Part shown: piece after piece, positions 17,856-26,273 of the stretch
Layout of the letters: every line of letters begins with the position of its first letter
Position numbering within the stretch: position 1 is the stretch's first letter
Origin: Stanieria sp964562685
GTDB taxonomy: Bacteria > Cyanobacteriota > Cyanobacteriia > Cyanobacteriales > Xenococcaceae
Direction of reading: 5' to 3'
Assembly: GCA_964562685.1 (NCBI GenBank)
Contig: CAZLUP010000016.1
Coordinates: 6,386-70,385, forward strand
DNA length: 64,000 nt
Translations under genes and position numbers: made by a program
Notes under the pieces: generated by a model
What the model was told of the DNA's origin: nothing
What the model saw: the letters and a program-made list of their open reading frames with translations, nothing else
Databases searched by the model: none

Positions 17856-18391
17856 TATGATCCTCCCAGTCGAGCAATACTACGGTCTATGAGTTGATGT
17901 TGAGTTTCATCATTGAGAAACTCTCCCAATTGATTTTCTACTCGTCCGAGAGCTAAAGCTGTAATTCTTTGCTTTAATTCAGCGATTGCCCTGTCTTGTT
18001 CAGAATTTAAATCCGCTACTGCCATAGCTTTGATTCGCTCAACTTCTTTTTCTCCTTGAGCCAGAATCGCTTGTTTGGCTTTTTGAGCATTAGCTTCGGC
18101 TTCAGAAATAATTTTGCTAGCTGTAGATTTAGCTTGAGCAAGTTTTTCTTGTTCTTGGGCTAGAGCTTGAGCAGCTTTCCGTTGCTTTTCTTCTGCTTCC
18201 CCAATTTTTTGGGCTATTTTATTTTTTCGTTCACTTAAAATGTTGCCTACTATTTTACTACCGTAGTAAAACAGTACGCCAGCCAAAATTAAGAGGTTGA
18301 TTAGGTTAGATTCCAAAATATCGAAGTTTAACCCAAAACCACCCTCAGCCTCTGAATGTGCTTCTGTTAAAAAAAATAAAGTTTCTATCAT
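17855..18391 (-). CDS. atpF: ATP synthase F0 subunit b
   Basis: 178 aa: an N-terminal membrane helix (LLILAGVLFYYGSKIVGNIL, about residues 32-51) preceded by a short Gly/Glu-rich leader, then a long Ala/Glu/Gln/Lys-rich coiled coil ending in SIARLGGS. It forms the peripheral stalk as a heterodimer with b'. It is followed directly by the delta gene (one-base overlap) and preceded by b' after 43 bases. Confidence 0.96.
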   Translation of the reverse strand: MIETLFFLTEAHSEAEGGFGLNFDILESNLINLLILAGVLFYYGSKIVGNILSERKNKIAQKIGEAEEKQRKAAQALAQEQEKLAQAKSTASKIISEAEANAQKAKQAILAQGEKEVERIKAMAVADLNSEQDRAIAELKQRITALALGRVENQLGEFLNDETQHQLIDRSIARLGGS

Positions 18392-18434
18392 ACCTAGTTC
18401 TTGCTTTACTTCAGATTTTTTCTAGTCCCCTAGG

Positions 18435-18869
18435 CTATGATTTAACTAGCTCTGGTCCGAGAAGTTTTTCTAGGATTTGGCGAGAGAGAACGTCTACTTC
18501 TTGTTCTAAGCTCGTTAAGGCTGCTGCTTTTTGTTGTTGAATCTCTTGAGCAGCTTTTTCTCGTTCTGCCTGAACTTGTTTTTGAGCTTCAGCAGTTTTT
18601 TGAGCAATAATTTCTTTTGCTTCTGCTTGAGCTTTTTCTAAAATAACTTGAGACTCTCGACGAGCTTGAGCTATTTGCTTCTCGTATTCTTTGACTATTT
18701 GCTCCGCTTTAGACAAACGTTCGCGAGCTTCAATTTCGTTCTTGCGAACATAATCATCTCGCTCGTCTAGTACCTTAGTCAGGGGTTTATAGAAAACTGC
18801 GTTTAACACAAAGGTTAAAACTAAGAATTGCACTGCCATCAAAGGCAGAGTCGCATCAAAATCAAACAT
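18435..18869 (-). CDS. atpG: ATP synthase F0 subunit b'
   Basis: 144 aa (atpG or atpF2, the second b-type subunit of photosynthetic bacteria). Short periplasmic start, membrane helix (LMAVQFLVLTFVLNAVFY), then the conserved YKPLTKVLDERDDYVRKNE and a long coiled coil. It pairs with AtpF in the peripheral stalk. Having both b and b' is typical of cyanobacteria and chloroplasts. Confidence 0.95.
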   Translation of the reverse strand: MFDFDATLPLMAVQFLVLTFVLNAVFYKPLTKVLDERDDYVRKNEIEARERLSKAEQIVKEYEKQIAQARRESQVILEKAQAEAKEIIAQKTAEAQKQVQAEREKAAQEIQQQKAAALTSLEQEVDVLSRQILEKLLGPELVKS

Positions 18870-18914
18870 TTTTTATCAAGCCAATCAGAATTGGGACTGT
18901 ATGCGATTAACACC

Positions 18915-18962
18915 AATACGGATGAAGGCAGGCGCGACGCAGATTCGCTCGCACCTCAACCA
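18915..18962. repeat. GC-rich imperfect palindrome between the c and b' genes
   Basis: The 104-base gap between the c and b' genes contains a GC-rich stretch with AGGCGCGA and TCGCTCGCACCT in imperfect inverted arrangement. It may be a translational-level hairpin helping set the high c-subunit expression, or another small inserted palindrome. Pairing is imperfect. Confidence 0.35.
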
Positions 18963-18973
18963 GTTACGCAATT

Positions 18974-19213
18974 TTATACGAAGGGGTTAGCAAATAGTAG
19001 TACTAAAGCAACTACCAAGCCGTAAATGGTAAGAGATTCCATGAACGCTAAAGTTAAAAGTAGAGTACCACGAATTTTTCCTTCAGCTTCGGGCTGACGA
19101 GCAATCCCAGCTACTGCTTGACCAGAAGCGTTTCCTTGACCGATACCAGGACCGATAGCAGCTAAACCAATTGCTAAAGCAGCAGCGATAACAGAAGCAG
19201 CGTTAATATCCAT
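18974..19213 (-). CDS. atpH: ATP synthase F0 subunit c
   Basis: 79 aa proteolipid (atpE in E. coli naming). Two hydrophobic helices joined by the polar loop ARQPEAEGKIRG. The proton-carrying carboxylate is Glu59 in FMESLTIYG; helix 1 has the GxGxG pattern (IGPGIGQG) that packs the c-ring. It is two residues shorter at the N-terminus than the usual 81-aa cyanobacterial form, with no effect on the core. Confidence 0.98.
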   Translation of the reverse strand: MDINAASVIAAALAIGLAAIGPGIGQGNASGQAVAGIARQPEAEGKIRGTLLLTLAFMESLTIYGLVVALVLLFANPFV

Positions 19214-19331
19214 GATGATTCTATTGACCTTTATTTACAAACTACAAAAAATTAATTAGAGAAAGTTTTGTTGTTGAGCAAATTGAATTAGATTAACTCA
19301 ACCAAAAATCAGTTAATCAATGAGGTAAAAG

Positions 19332-20090
19332 CTATTCCTCATGTCCTTCTTCACCGTGTCCCTCTAGAGCTTCGTGTATATAAGCTCCAGCTAAGGTAGC
19401 AAAGATCAGAGCCTGAATTGCACTAGTAAATAATCCCAATGCCATCACTGGTAACGGCACAAATAAGGGAACTAACAGCACAAATACAGCTACTACTAAT
19501 TCGTCAGCAACGATATTACCAAAAAGACGGAAACTGAGGGATAGAGGTTTAGTAAAATCTTCTAAAATCGCGATCGGTAACAAAACCGGAGTCGGCTCGA
19601 TATACCTCTTAAAGTATCCTAAACCTTTTTTGCTCAAACCTGCGTAAAAATAGGCCAGAGAAGTGAGCAATGCTAGGGCAACTGTAGTATTGATGTCGTT
19701 GGTTGGAGCAGCAATTTCCCCTGAAGGTAATTTAAGTAACTTCCAAGGAATGAGTGCGCCTCCCCAATTGGAGACAAAAATAAACAGAAATAAAGTGCCA
19801 ATAAAGGGCACCCAAGGACGATATTCTTTTTCGCCTAGCTGGTTTTTCGCTAAATCTCGAATAAATTCCAGGGCATATTCCATAAAATTTTGAATGCCAC
19901 TGGGAACTCTTTGAATGTTTCGAGTTGCTGCTAGAGAAGCAATGATTAAAACACCCATGACAAGCCAGGAGGCAAGAAAAACCTGCCCGTGAACTGTATA
20001 GTTACCGATTTTCCAGAGGAAATGTTCGCCAACTTCCAATTCTGCTAGGGTAAATAAATTTGGGTAAGTCAAACTATTGAGAATTTCCAT
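19332..20090 (-). CDS. atpI: ATP synthase F0 subunit a
   Basis: 252 aa multi-pass membrane protein (atpB in E. coli naming). The essential Arg lies in LSLSFRLFGNIVADELVV, and the C-terminal helix has IQALIFATLAGAYIHEALEG. It provides the proton half-channels against the c-ring. It is the second gene of the operon, between gene 1 and the c gene. Confidence 0.97.
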   Translation of the reverse strand: MEILNSLTYPNLFTLAELEVGEHFLWKIGNYTVHGQVFLASWLVMGVLIIASLAATRNIQRVPSGIQNFMEYALEFIRDLAKNQLGEKEYRPWVPFIGTLFLFIFVSNWGGALIPWKLLKLPSGEIAAPTNDINTTVALALLTSLAYFYAGLSKKGLGYFKRYIEPTPVLLPIAILEDFTKPLSLSFRLFGNIVADELVVAVFVLLVPLFVPLPVMALGLFTSAIQALIFATLAGAYIHEALEGHGEEGHEE

Positions 20091-20148
20091 TGCCTAGATT
20101 GCTTGAAAAATCAACACAACCAATCTGATTGAATTTCTTGAACTTGCT

Positions 20149-20601
20149 TTAATCATCTTGTCGTACTTCTACTGTGTTAGCCGTGACTAACACCGTTTGT
20201 AGAGTATAAATGAGGATGGCAGCTTTATAGGTAAGAAATCCTAAAAAGACTGGGAGAATGTGTAATTGTTGCCACTGACTTGCAACAATAATTAGGCCAG
20301 CAAAGATTGCTAATCCTTTGCCTCCGAGACGCTGTTGTTGTTGACCTAGGCGTTCAACATCCCTTGCTAATAATGTTAAATAGACCACTCCTACTAACGC
20401 ACCTAAAAGATAATTAAGGGCAGTATTTAAGGAATAGAAATACCAGACAGGCAGAAAGATAATTGCCATTAGCGCTAGAGTTACCAACAACAACGTTTTT
20501 TGTAGCTGGTAATACTCTTGCATCGAATTCTCTTGAGGAGAATCCGTTTGAGTCAGTTCGTTTGCTTGTCTTGGCATTGGTTCTAGTGGTTGATTAGACA
20601 A
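20149..20601 (-). CDS. atp1: ATP synthase operon gene 1 protein (AtpI/UncI-like)
   Basis: 150 aa, first gene of the operon. A polar N-terminus (~30 residues) is followed by four hydrophobic segments, with LLGALVGVVYLTLLARDVERL characteristic of the cyanobacterial gene 1 product. UncI-type proteins assist c-ring assembly or Mg2+ supply; they are not part of the mature enzyme. Start ATG at 20601, about 58 bases before the a-subunit gene. Confidence 0.88.
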   Translation of the reverse strand: MSNQPLEPMPRQANELTQTDSPQENSMQEYYQLQKTLLLVTLALMAIIFLPVWYFYSLNTALNYLLGALVGVVYLTLLARDVERLGQQQQRLGGKGLAIFAGLIIVASQWQQLHILPVFLGFLTYKAAILIYTLQTVLVTANTVEVRQDD

Positions 20602-20739
20602 AGGTTACGTACTCGGTTACTGACCCATAGTTTACTAACTGAGACTAAACTTTAACTTAATTTGGAGGTGAACTTCGTTAGAAATAACAATTTCACCTAA
20701 AAACTAGGCAGCAGTTTAAGTTGCTGCAAGTTTAGCTCA

Positions 20740-20781
20740 GACCATTTGCAATCATATCATGGGATAGTGGTAATTATTAAA
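20740..20781 (-). promoter_or_regulatory. Possible ATP synthase operon promoter
   Basis: On the minus strand a good -10-like TATGAT is preceded at about 18 bases by a weak TTAATA. A transcript from here would have a leader of roughly 140 bases containing a small GCAGCA/TGCTGC hairpin (20708-20727). Low certainty, since -35 agreement is poor. Confidence 0.3.
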
Positions 20782-20832
20782 TTTTTCTGAATGAAAAATA
20801 AGCGGAGATTAAGGGAGAATTTTATGGTTAAG

Positions 20833-22053
20833 CTAGGATTTTTCTGGGATTTTTTCTTGAGGAGAAAGAATAATTAATTGCCTTGCCCAAAGCGATCGCA
20901 CTAAGCTTAAATCTACCGAACAATCAGTTATTAATTGTCTTACATTAGCATGTTGTCGCTCGCAAGCAGTCATAAATTGGTATTCGGCTTCAGATAAGTT
21001 TACCATTTGATAATCATAATCAAAGAAATTGCGACTTGGCCAACCCTGCATACAAGGATGAAGTTCAGCAATAGCCGATAATAAAACTTCATCATCAATC
21101 CAATCTATTTTAGGTAAAGGTCGACGGGCTAAGAAAAATTCGTAATGAGTTAAACTGGGGTCAAGCAGTTCAATGAGTCGATACATTTGCCGATCGCTTA
21201 AAGTTTGACTTCTTTCCAAAAGTTCTGGAGAATTGCCGATTAGTCTGGAAAGTTGCCAATAATTTGGATTAGAAAAACCAACAAACTCTAAACCAGAAGC
21301 ATCAATTAACTCAAATAAAGTTTCAATATTGTAATCAATTTCTTGAGGATGAACGTACATATCGGCAAAAGCTTCATCCCGATGATTTTCTAATGCCCAT
21401 CTTTCTTTTTCTTGCTTGAGGATGCGGTTATTTTCTGGTAGAGAAGCAAAAATTTGTCTACCAACTTGAACTCCATCGCGATAATCACCACGTTTATCTC
21501 CTTGCAGAAGAGCGATCGCTTTTTGCATCAAAGCAATTTCCCAGCGTCCTAATTCAGCATAGACAAAAATATGAAGTAGTCCACCTGGTGCTAATTTGGC
21601 AGCTAGGGCTTGAATACCTTTGATCGGATCGGGTAGATGATGCAGTACTCCCACACAATTAATAAAATCAAATTCCCCAGGTAACTGGGTTACTTCTTCC
21701 AACTTGAGATGGTGAAATTCAACTGATTTGGCATGATTAGCAATTGCACCCGAACGATGACAACGTTCTTGTGCTACTTCCAAAGCTTTCTCACTCAAAT
21801 CAATTGCTACTATGTCTGCTTCAGGATTGAGATGAATGAGATAGTCTGTACCAGAACCTGTACCACAACCAGCATCGAGAATGCGAATATTTTGACGAGA
21901 TGGTTTTTTACCTGTGCAGAAATTATAAGCTGCCGTCCAACTCCATCGCCAATTGTATCCAGGCGGTAATTGATCTGATAAAGGATCGGGTGGAAAAGGA
22001 TAGGTATTGTATAAATTAGCTACTGCGTTATTAACTGCTTGTAGATCGGACAT
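20833..22053 (-). CDS. Class I SAM-dependent methyltransferase
   Basis: 406 aa. Residues about 58-165 contain the methyltransferase core: motif I LDAGCGTGSGT, acidic residue of motif II in IVAIDLSEKAL, motif III FINCVGVLHHLPDP. The C-terminal 200 residues (from about 200) form an extra domain seen in cyanobacterial homologues that begin with LYNTYPFPP. The substrate is unknown; small-molecule methylation is the usual assumption. It is the first gene upstream of the ATP synthase operon on the same strand but probably separately transcribed, as 231 bases intervene. Confidence 0.85.
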   Translation of the reverse strand: MSDLQAVNNAVANLYNTYPFPPDPLSDQLPPGYNWRWSWTAAYNFCTGKKPSRQNIRILDAGCGTGSGTDYLIHLNPEADIVAIDLSEKALEVAQERCHRSGAIANHAKSVEFHHLKLEEVTQLPGEFDFINCVGVLHHLPDPIKGIQALAAKLAPGGLLHIFVYAELGRWEIALMQKAIALLQGDKRGDYRDGVQVGRQIFASLPENNRILKQEKERWALENHRDEAFADMYVHPQEIDYNIETLFELIDASGLEFVGFSNPNYWQLSRLIGNSPELLERSQTLSDRQMYRLIELLDPSLTHYEFFLARRPLPKIDWIDDEVLLSAIAELHPCMQGWPSRNFFDYDYQMVNLSEAEYQFMTACERQHANVRQLITDCSVDLSLVRSLWARQLIILSPQEKIPEKS

Positions 22054-22152
22054 AAAATTTGGTTGACCAACTAAAAGTTGCTTGGAACTCTAAATTTTAT
22101 CGGGCAAAAGGTCAATTAATACATATGATTAACAAAATTCTAGGTAAATCAA

Positions 22153-22208
22153 ACAAAAAATAAATGACCTTAACTTTGCTTGTAACGAAACAATTTAGTT
22201 AAGGTCAT
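22153..22208 (-). terminator. Intrinsic terminator after the curlin-like repeat gene
   Basis: Perfect 12-bp stem (ATGACCTTAACT/AGTTAAGGTCAT) with a loop of about 20 bases, followed on the minus strand by TTATTTTTTG. It lies about 135 bases past the stop of the gene ending at 22343. A smaller AGGGGT/ACCCCT hairpin (22285-22304) lies between. Confidence 0.7.
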
Positions 22209-22342
22209 GTAATTTGAGGTCTAGATAAATCTATTAAAACTTTTAATCGACCTCGATTCAAGTAGTAAATTCTCTAAATTGTATAGGGGTAACTCCTCAC
22301 CCCTAATTTTAAGAAGTTGATAGAAATTAATATAAATTTAGA

Positions 22343-22678
22343 CTAGTAAGGATAAACAGGAATATCGATATCAGTTTGGAATTGGTCAGCACTGTTGCTT
22401 ACACCTTGGTTAGTCACGTTACCATAACCTTGAGTGATACCAGTATTTTGACCAGCTTGTACAGAATTTTGAATTTGAGGGTCAATTCCGTAACCATCCA
22501 AATCTAATTGAGTTTGAGTTAAGTCGTTGGAGACTGCTTGGTTAGTGAGGTTACCTACGCCTTGAGTTAATGCTTGGTTTGAACCAGCTTGAACATTACT
22601 TTGTGCTTGTTGGGCAAAGGCAGCTACAGGAGAGAGAGTTAAAGCGAGAGTGGAGATGATTAGTGCAGTTTTTTTCAT
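22343..22678 (-). CDS. Small secreted Gln/Asn-rich repeat protein, curlin-like
   Basis: 111 aa. Signal peptide (KKTALIISTLALTLSPVAAF, cleavage after AFA). The mature part has two ~38-residue tandem repeats with the pattern Q-x-x-V-Q-A-G-x-N-x-x-x-T-Q-G-x-G-N-x-T-N-Q-x-V-S-N (beginning about residues 26 and 69), then an acidic-aromatic tail DIDIPVYPY. The spacing of Gln, Gly and Asn resembles curlin repeats of amyloid-forming CsgA/CsgB, but no CsgG-like exporter is nearby. A role as surface fibre subunit is inferred. AAAGG ribosome-binding site; own terminator downstream. Confidence 0.65.
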   Translation of the reverse strand: MKKTALIISTLALTLSPVAAFAQQAQSNVQAGSNQALTQGVGNLTNQAVSNDLTQTQLDLDGYGIDPQIQNSVQAGQNTGITQGYGNVTNQGVSNSADQFQTDIDIPVYPY

Positions 22679-22843
22679 TGTTCTAGACCTTTAAAGTTTG
22701 TTTAGTTTGATTTTTGCTTTCAATTATTAAGTATGTCGGTAATGATTTTTTTATGCAGGGGGAATTTCAGTTACCAGTGATCAGTTAGAAGCATTCGGGT
22801 ATGATATGCTTGAGCAATTTTATTAAAAGCATCCTAACTAAAT

Positions 22844-23392
22844 ATGTCATTAGGTAATGAACCGTCAGAAATTTTAGAACAACTTCTGTTTTGTAAAGGT
22901 CGTAAATTTAATTATGAAGTGATCAAATTACGCTTACCTAATGGAGTTGAAGGCAATTGGGAATGTATTCGTCACCCAGGAGGTGCTTTAGCGGTACCAG
23001 TTACCCGAGAAGGAAAGTTGGTTTTAGTTAGACAATATCGTTTTACTGTGCAAGGAAGATTATTGGAATTTCCTGCGGGTACAGTAGAAAGTCATGAAGA
23101 TCCGGCAGAAACAATTAAACGGGAAATTGAAGAAGAAACTGGTTATCGTGCAGGTAGTTGGAAATCTTTGGGAAAATTTTCTCTGGCACCTGGTTATTCT
23201 GATGAATACATATATGCTTTTTTGGCGCAGGATTTAGAGAAGTTAGAAATTCCACCTCAACAAGATGAAGATGAAGATATCGAAGTAGTGTTGATGAGTC
23301 CCGAAGAATTAGAAGCAGCAATTTTAGCTGGTGAACCAATTGATGCCAAATCAATTGCTAGTTTTATGATGGCGCGTCCTTATCTAAAATAA
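22844..23392 (+). CDS. Nudix hydrolase, ADP-ribose pyrophosphatase type
   Basis: 182 aa. The complete Nudix box starts at GTVESHE and continues with REIEEETGY (G-x5-E-x7-RE-U-x-EE-x-GU). The preceding FPAGTVE and the following LAPGYSDE match the ADP-ribose pyrophosphatase subgroup, which hydrolyses ADP-ribose to AMP and ribose-5-phosphate. The exact substrate is not determined by sequence alone. Stand-alone gene upstream of the avtA-like remnant. Confidence 0.88.
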   Translation: MSLGNEPSEILEQLLFCKGRKFNYEVIKLRLPNGVEGNWECIRHPGGALAVPVTREGKLVLVRQYRFTVQGRLLEFPAGTVESHEDPAETIKREIEEETGYRAGSWKSLGKFSLAPGYSDEYIYAFLAQDLEKLEIPPQQDEDEDIEVVLMSPEELEAAILAGEPIDAKSIASFMMARPYLK

Positions 23393-23498
23393 AGTCAGAA
23401 GTTTTTGAAGACATTAAGATAATACTGAATAGCAACTAGGACTCCAACAACAGTAGAATAGATTATCCAGACCTATTGTTTTCAAGAGCGATCGCATT

Positions 23499-23974
23499 AT
23501 GAATCCTGCACTTTCTCAATTCGGTACTCAGATGTCCCAACTGACTGGAGTTCGGGCAATTATGAAGGATATCATCGAAACTTTGAGAAATAGTAATGGT
23601 AGAGAGTTTATTAATCTTAGTGCAGGTAATCCAGTTATTTTGCCAGAAGTAGAACAGTTATGGCGAGACTGTACTCAAAATTTATTGGCAAACGAGGAGA
23701 AGGGGCAATTTTTGCTTGGTTGTGGTTAAAAGATTTACCTATTAATGATTGGCAATTGTATCAAGAATTAAAAGAAGTAGGAGTAATAGTTGTTCCTGGT
23801 AGTACCTTTTTCCCTGGATTACGAGAAGATTGGCAACATAAACATGAATGTGTCAGGATTAGTTTAACTGCGACTGAATCTGAAATCATCAAAGCAATGA
23901 AACTTTTAGCTCAAGTAGTTGAAAAAGTCTATTTAACAGTTAACACTTCTCAGTTACCAGTTAATAGTTATTAG
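23499..23974 (+). pseudogene. avtA-like valine-pyruvate aminotransferase, internally deleted
   Basis: Two pieces in different frames. 23499 to about 23690 encodes an N-terminus (SQFGTQMSQLTGVRAIMKDI, INLSAGNPVILPEVEQLW). About 23685-23974 encodes a C-terminus (GEGAIFAWLWLKDLPI, VIVVPGSTFFPGL, ECVRISLT). Both match the ends of AvtA-type PLP aminotransferases of about 420 aa, but roughly 250-270 internal codons, including the PLP-binding lysine, are missing and the frame changes at the junction. It therefore cannot make a working aminotransferase. The start and flanking DNA look normal, with rimM only 13 bases downstream, so transcription into rimM may still pass through it. A sequencing or assembly deletion is the alternative explanation. 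Confidence 0.85.
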
Positions 23975-23987
23975 TAATTAGCGAAAA

Positions 23988-24623
23988 ATGAACAATCAAG
24001 AATTAGGCAATGATTGGTTAGAAATTGGTACAATTGTTGCACCCCAAGGCTCAAAAGGAGAATTAAGAGTCTATCCTAGTTCTGATTTTCCTGAGAGATT
24101 TTTAGAACCAGGAATACGCTGGTTACAAGAGCCTGAAACAGGAAAAATTGAAGAAATAGAATTAGTCCGTGGTCGTTATTTGGCTGGAAAAAATTTATAT
24201 ATTATTACTATTGATGGCGTAGAAGATCGAGATACAGCCGAAGCCTTAAAAGGATCTAAAATTTTAGTTGAACAAGATGATTTACCTGAATTAGCAGAAG
24301 ATGAGTATCATGTTTCGGAATTAATTGGTCTTGAAGTATATCATCAAGAAACAAGTGAAAAAATTGGAGTAGTAACCAATCTTTTTACAGCAGGAAATGA
24401 TTTATTAGAAGTTCGACTTGAGCAACAACCAGTCCAAACAGAAAAACCTATTCGTGATCTTTCGCAAATTAGTAGAAAAACTAAACGAAAACAATTCAGA
24501 CCAAAATCCAATAAACCTGTAACAATTTTAATTCCTTTTGTGAAAGAAATTGTGCCAATTGTAGATTTAGAAACGGGAAGGATAGAAATTAATCCTCCTA
24601 CTGGGTTACTCGATATTTATTAA
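23988..24623 (+). CDS. rimM: Ribosome maturation factor RimM
   Basis: 211 aa. The N-terminal RimM beta-barrel begins with IGTIVAPQGSKGELRVYP, and the PRC-barrel-like C-terminal half includes YHVSELIGLEVY and ends with ILIPFVKEIVPIVD. A cyanobacterial-type basic insertion (RKTKRKQFRPKSN) precedes the last strand. It binds ribosomal protein S19 and assists 30S head assembly. It follows the avtA remnant by 13 bases. Confidence 0.95.
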   Translation: MNNQELGNDWLEIGTIVAPQGSKGELRVYPSSDFPERFLEPGIRWLQEPETGKIEEIELVRGRYLAGKNLYIITIDGVEDRDTAEALKGSKILVEQDDLPELAEDEYHVSELIGLEVYHQETSEKIGVVTNLFTAGNDLLEVRLEQQPVQTEKPIRDLSQISRKTKRKQFRPKSNKPVTILIPFVKEIVPIVDLETGRIEINPPTGLLDIY

Positions 24624-24671
24624 AAAAAGCGCGAACTGAATTCAGCTTCAGCGAGATTATATCAGATTCTG

Positions 24672-26273
24672 TTAAATTTTTAGATTCAAAACTTTTCTTA
24701 GCAACTCTTCATCTTCCAATTTAGCCGATAAACGACCATTTTCTAAATCTCGAATCCAACTTTGACTTTTACCAATCAAATCCGCCAGCTTTCTTTGACT
24801 ATATCCCTGTTTTTTTCTAGCAAGTTGAATTTGTTCAGCATTTAATTTATGTTGAGTTTTAGCTGAAGAATTAGAAGCTAATTTGCGCTTTTTCTGAGTT
24901 GTTAATTTGGTCAGAGGTTGTGACCATCCTGGTGGTAATTCAAATTTTAAAATACGAGCTTTCATTAAAAGATTCCATTTACCTGAAGGGGCTGCATCGG
25001 TTAATCTGCGATCGCTCCTGCCATCATTCAGCCAAAATTCTAATGCTTCTTCTGCATCATCAGGAAGTTCGGCTAACTTTGCCCACAGAGGTTGAATTTC
25101 GATGGGATAGGTTACAGGATCGAACACGGCTTTAATGCCATAGTGATTAAGAACTTCTAAATCGCTTTCAAAAGTGCGGATCAGTTTTTTTCTAATTTCT
25201 TTTTGAGTTGAAGCTTGATTGACTTTTTCTCTGCCATAGGCAACTTTCATCAGAGTTGGAATCGTAATACGTTGTTGTTGTCCGATTTTGGTTTTGAATA
25301 GTAACCACAGCATTAGACGTACTGCACCTTCATGTTGCTGCCAAATCGACATTACGGTTTTAAGTAAAAATTTTGGCAAACTGCCGTATTGATAAAAAGC
25401 TGTTTGTTCTTTGTAGGCGTGCTTATTTAAAAAATATTTTGCCCATTCACCTGGACGAATAGAAAAGGTAATCCCAACTAAATGTTTATAACCTTGGGCA
25501 TCCTCTTGAAAATGATGTTTGGTGGCAACTAAATGCCAAAGACGGCTAGGGGGTAGTGTAAAACCCTTAACTTTGCCCTGTTGAGGCCAATCAATTGCCG
25601 TGATAATTTTGCATGGTTGTTGTACTAAAGTTTTAATCAGTGTCAGTTTGGTTGATTTACTCAGATCTTTGCGTTTATCTAAACCTAAATAAGCTTCAAT
25701 TTGTTTATCACTGAGCGTAAAGACTTGTTCCCAAGGTCTTTCGAGGGTAGTAGTATAAGCAGCATAAATTAAATGTAAACAAGCAGCACGAATATCAAAG
25801 GCTTCTAAAGAAGTAAAACCTGCTTTTGTATTGAGGGTTGAAGGAGAAGGAGTCTCAAAATCTTCTGTCAGCCAAAAAGCGATCGCGCCTTTACCCTGTT
25901 TAACAGGACGTTCAAAATAAAGTTTGTCTTGAGAGTCACTTTGCCAGGGCAAAATAATTCCTTTAGTTAATAGATTACAAGCTTCCCAAACTACCATTGC
26001 TGAAGCTAAAGCGTTGTTTTGCCCATTTGGGAATAAACTTGGGCTAGTGGCAAGGTGCGATTCCGCTTTATATCTACCTTTTTTCTGCGGTAAAGGTACG
26101 GGTAAATTTAATGGACAGGAGATAATACACTTGGGTTTGTCAAGCTCTTCACAGCGATCGCAAAGACCTGGTTCAATCCAATATTCTCCCTCTTCCAATT
26201 GAATTGCCCCGGTCGGACATTCTGGTACGCAAATTCCGCATTTAGAACAACTATTAGGAATTGTATAAGCCAT
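24672..26273 (-). CDS. cnfR: Ferredoxin-HTH transcriptional regulator, PatB/CnfR-like
   Basis: 533 aa from the ATG at 26273; upstream in-frame codons to 26360 add 29 basic residues not seen in ferredoxin starts, so I excluded them. Residues 1-60 form a bacterial 2[4Fe-4S] ferredoxin domain: C-x2-C-x2-C-x3-C-P (CSKCGICVPECP) then C-x2-C-x7-C-x3-C. The middle 400 residues are a domain of unknown structure. Residues about 480-528 are a Cro/C1-type HTH (GYSQRKLADLIGKSQSWIR). This is the layout of PatB/CnfR, the oxygen-sensitive activator of nif genes in diazotrophic cyanobacteria. No nif genes are in the window. Ortholog status is inferred from architecture and size. Confidence 0.78.
   Translation of the reverse strand: MAYTIPNSCSKCGICVPECPTGAIQLEEGEYWIEPGLCDRCEELDKPKCIISCPLNLPVPLPQKKGRYKAESHLATSPSLFPNGQNNALASAMVVWEACNLLTKGIILPWQSDSQDKLYFERPVKQGKGAIAFWLTEDFETPSPSTLNTKAGFTSLEAFDIRAACLHLIYAAYTTTLERPWEQVFTLSDKQIEAYLGLDKRKDLSKSTKLTLIKTLVQQPCKIITAIDWPQQGKVKGFTLPPSRLWHLVATKHHFQEDAQGYKHLVGITFSIRPGEWAKYFLNKHAYKEQTAFYQYGSLPKFLLKTVMSIWQQHEGAVRLMLWLLFKTKIGQQQRITIPTLMKVAYGREKVNQASTQKEIRKKLIRTFESDLEVLNHYGIKAVFDPVTYPIEIQPLWAKLAELPDDAEEALEFWLNDGRSDRRLTDAAPSGKWNLLMKARILKFELPPGWSQPLTKLTTQKKRKLASNSSAKTQHKLNAEQIQLARKKQGYSQRKLADLIGKSQSWIRDLENGRLSAKLEDEELLRKVLNLKI

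Noticed and set aside
22285..22304. ACTCCTCAC motif resembling the Yfr1 small-RNA core
   Set aside because: It is the loop of a short AGGGGT/ACCCCT hairpin in a 3' region; the Yfr1 core is ACTCCTCACAC flanked by two stems, which is not seen.
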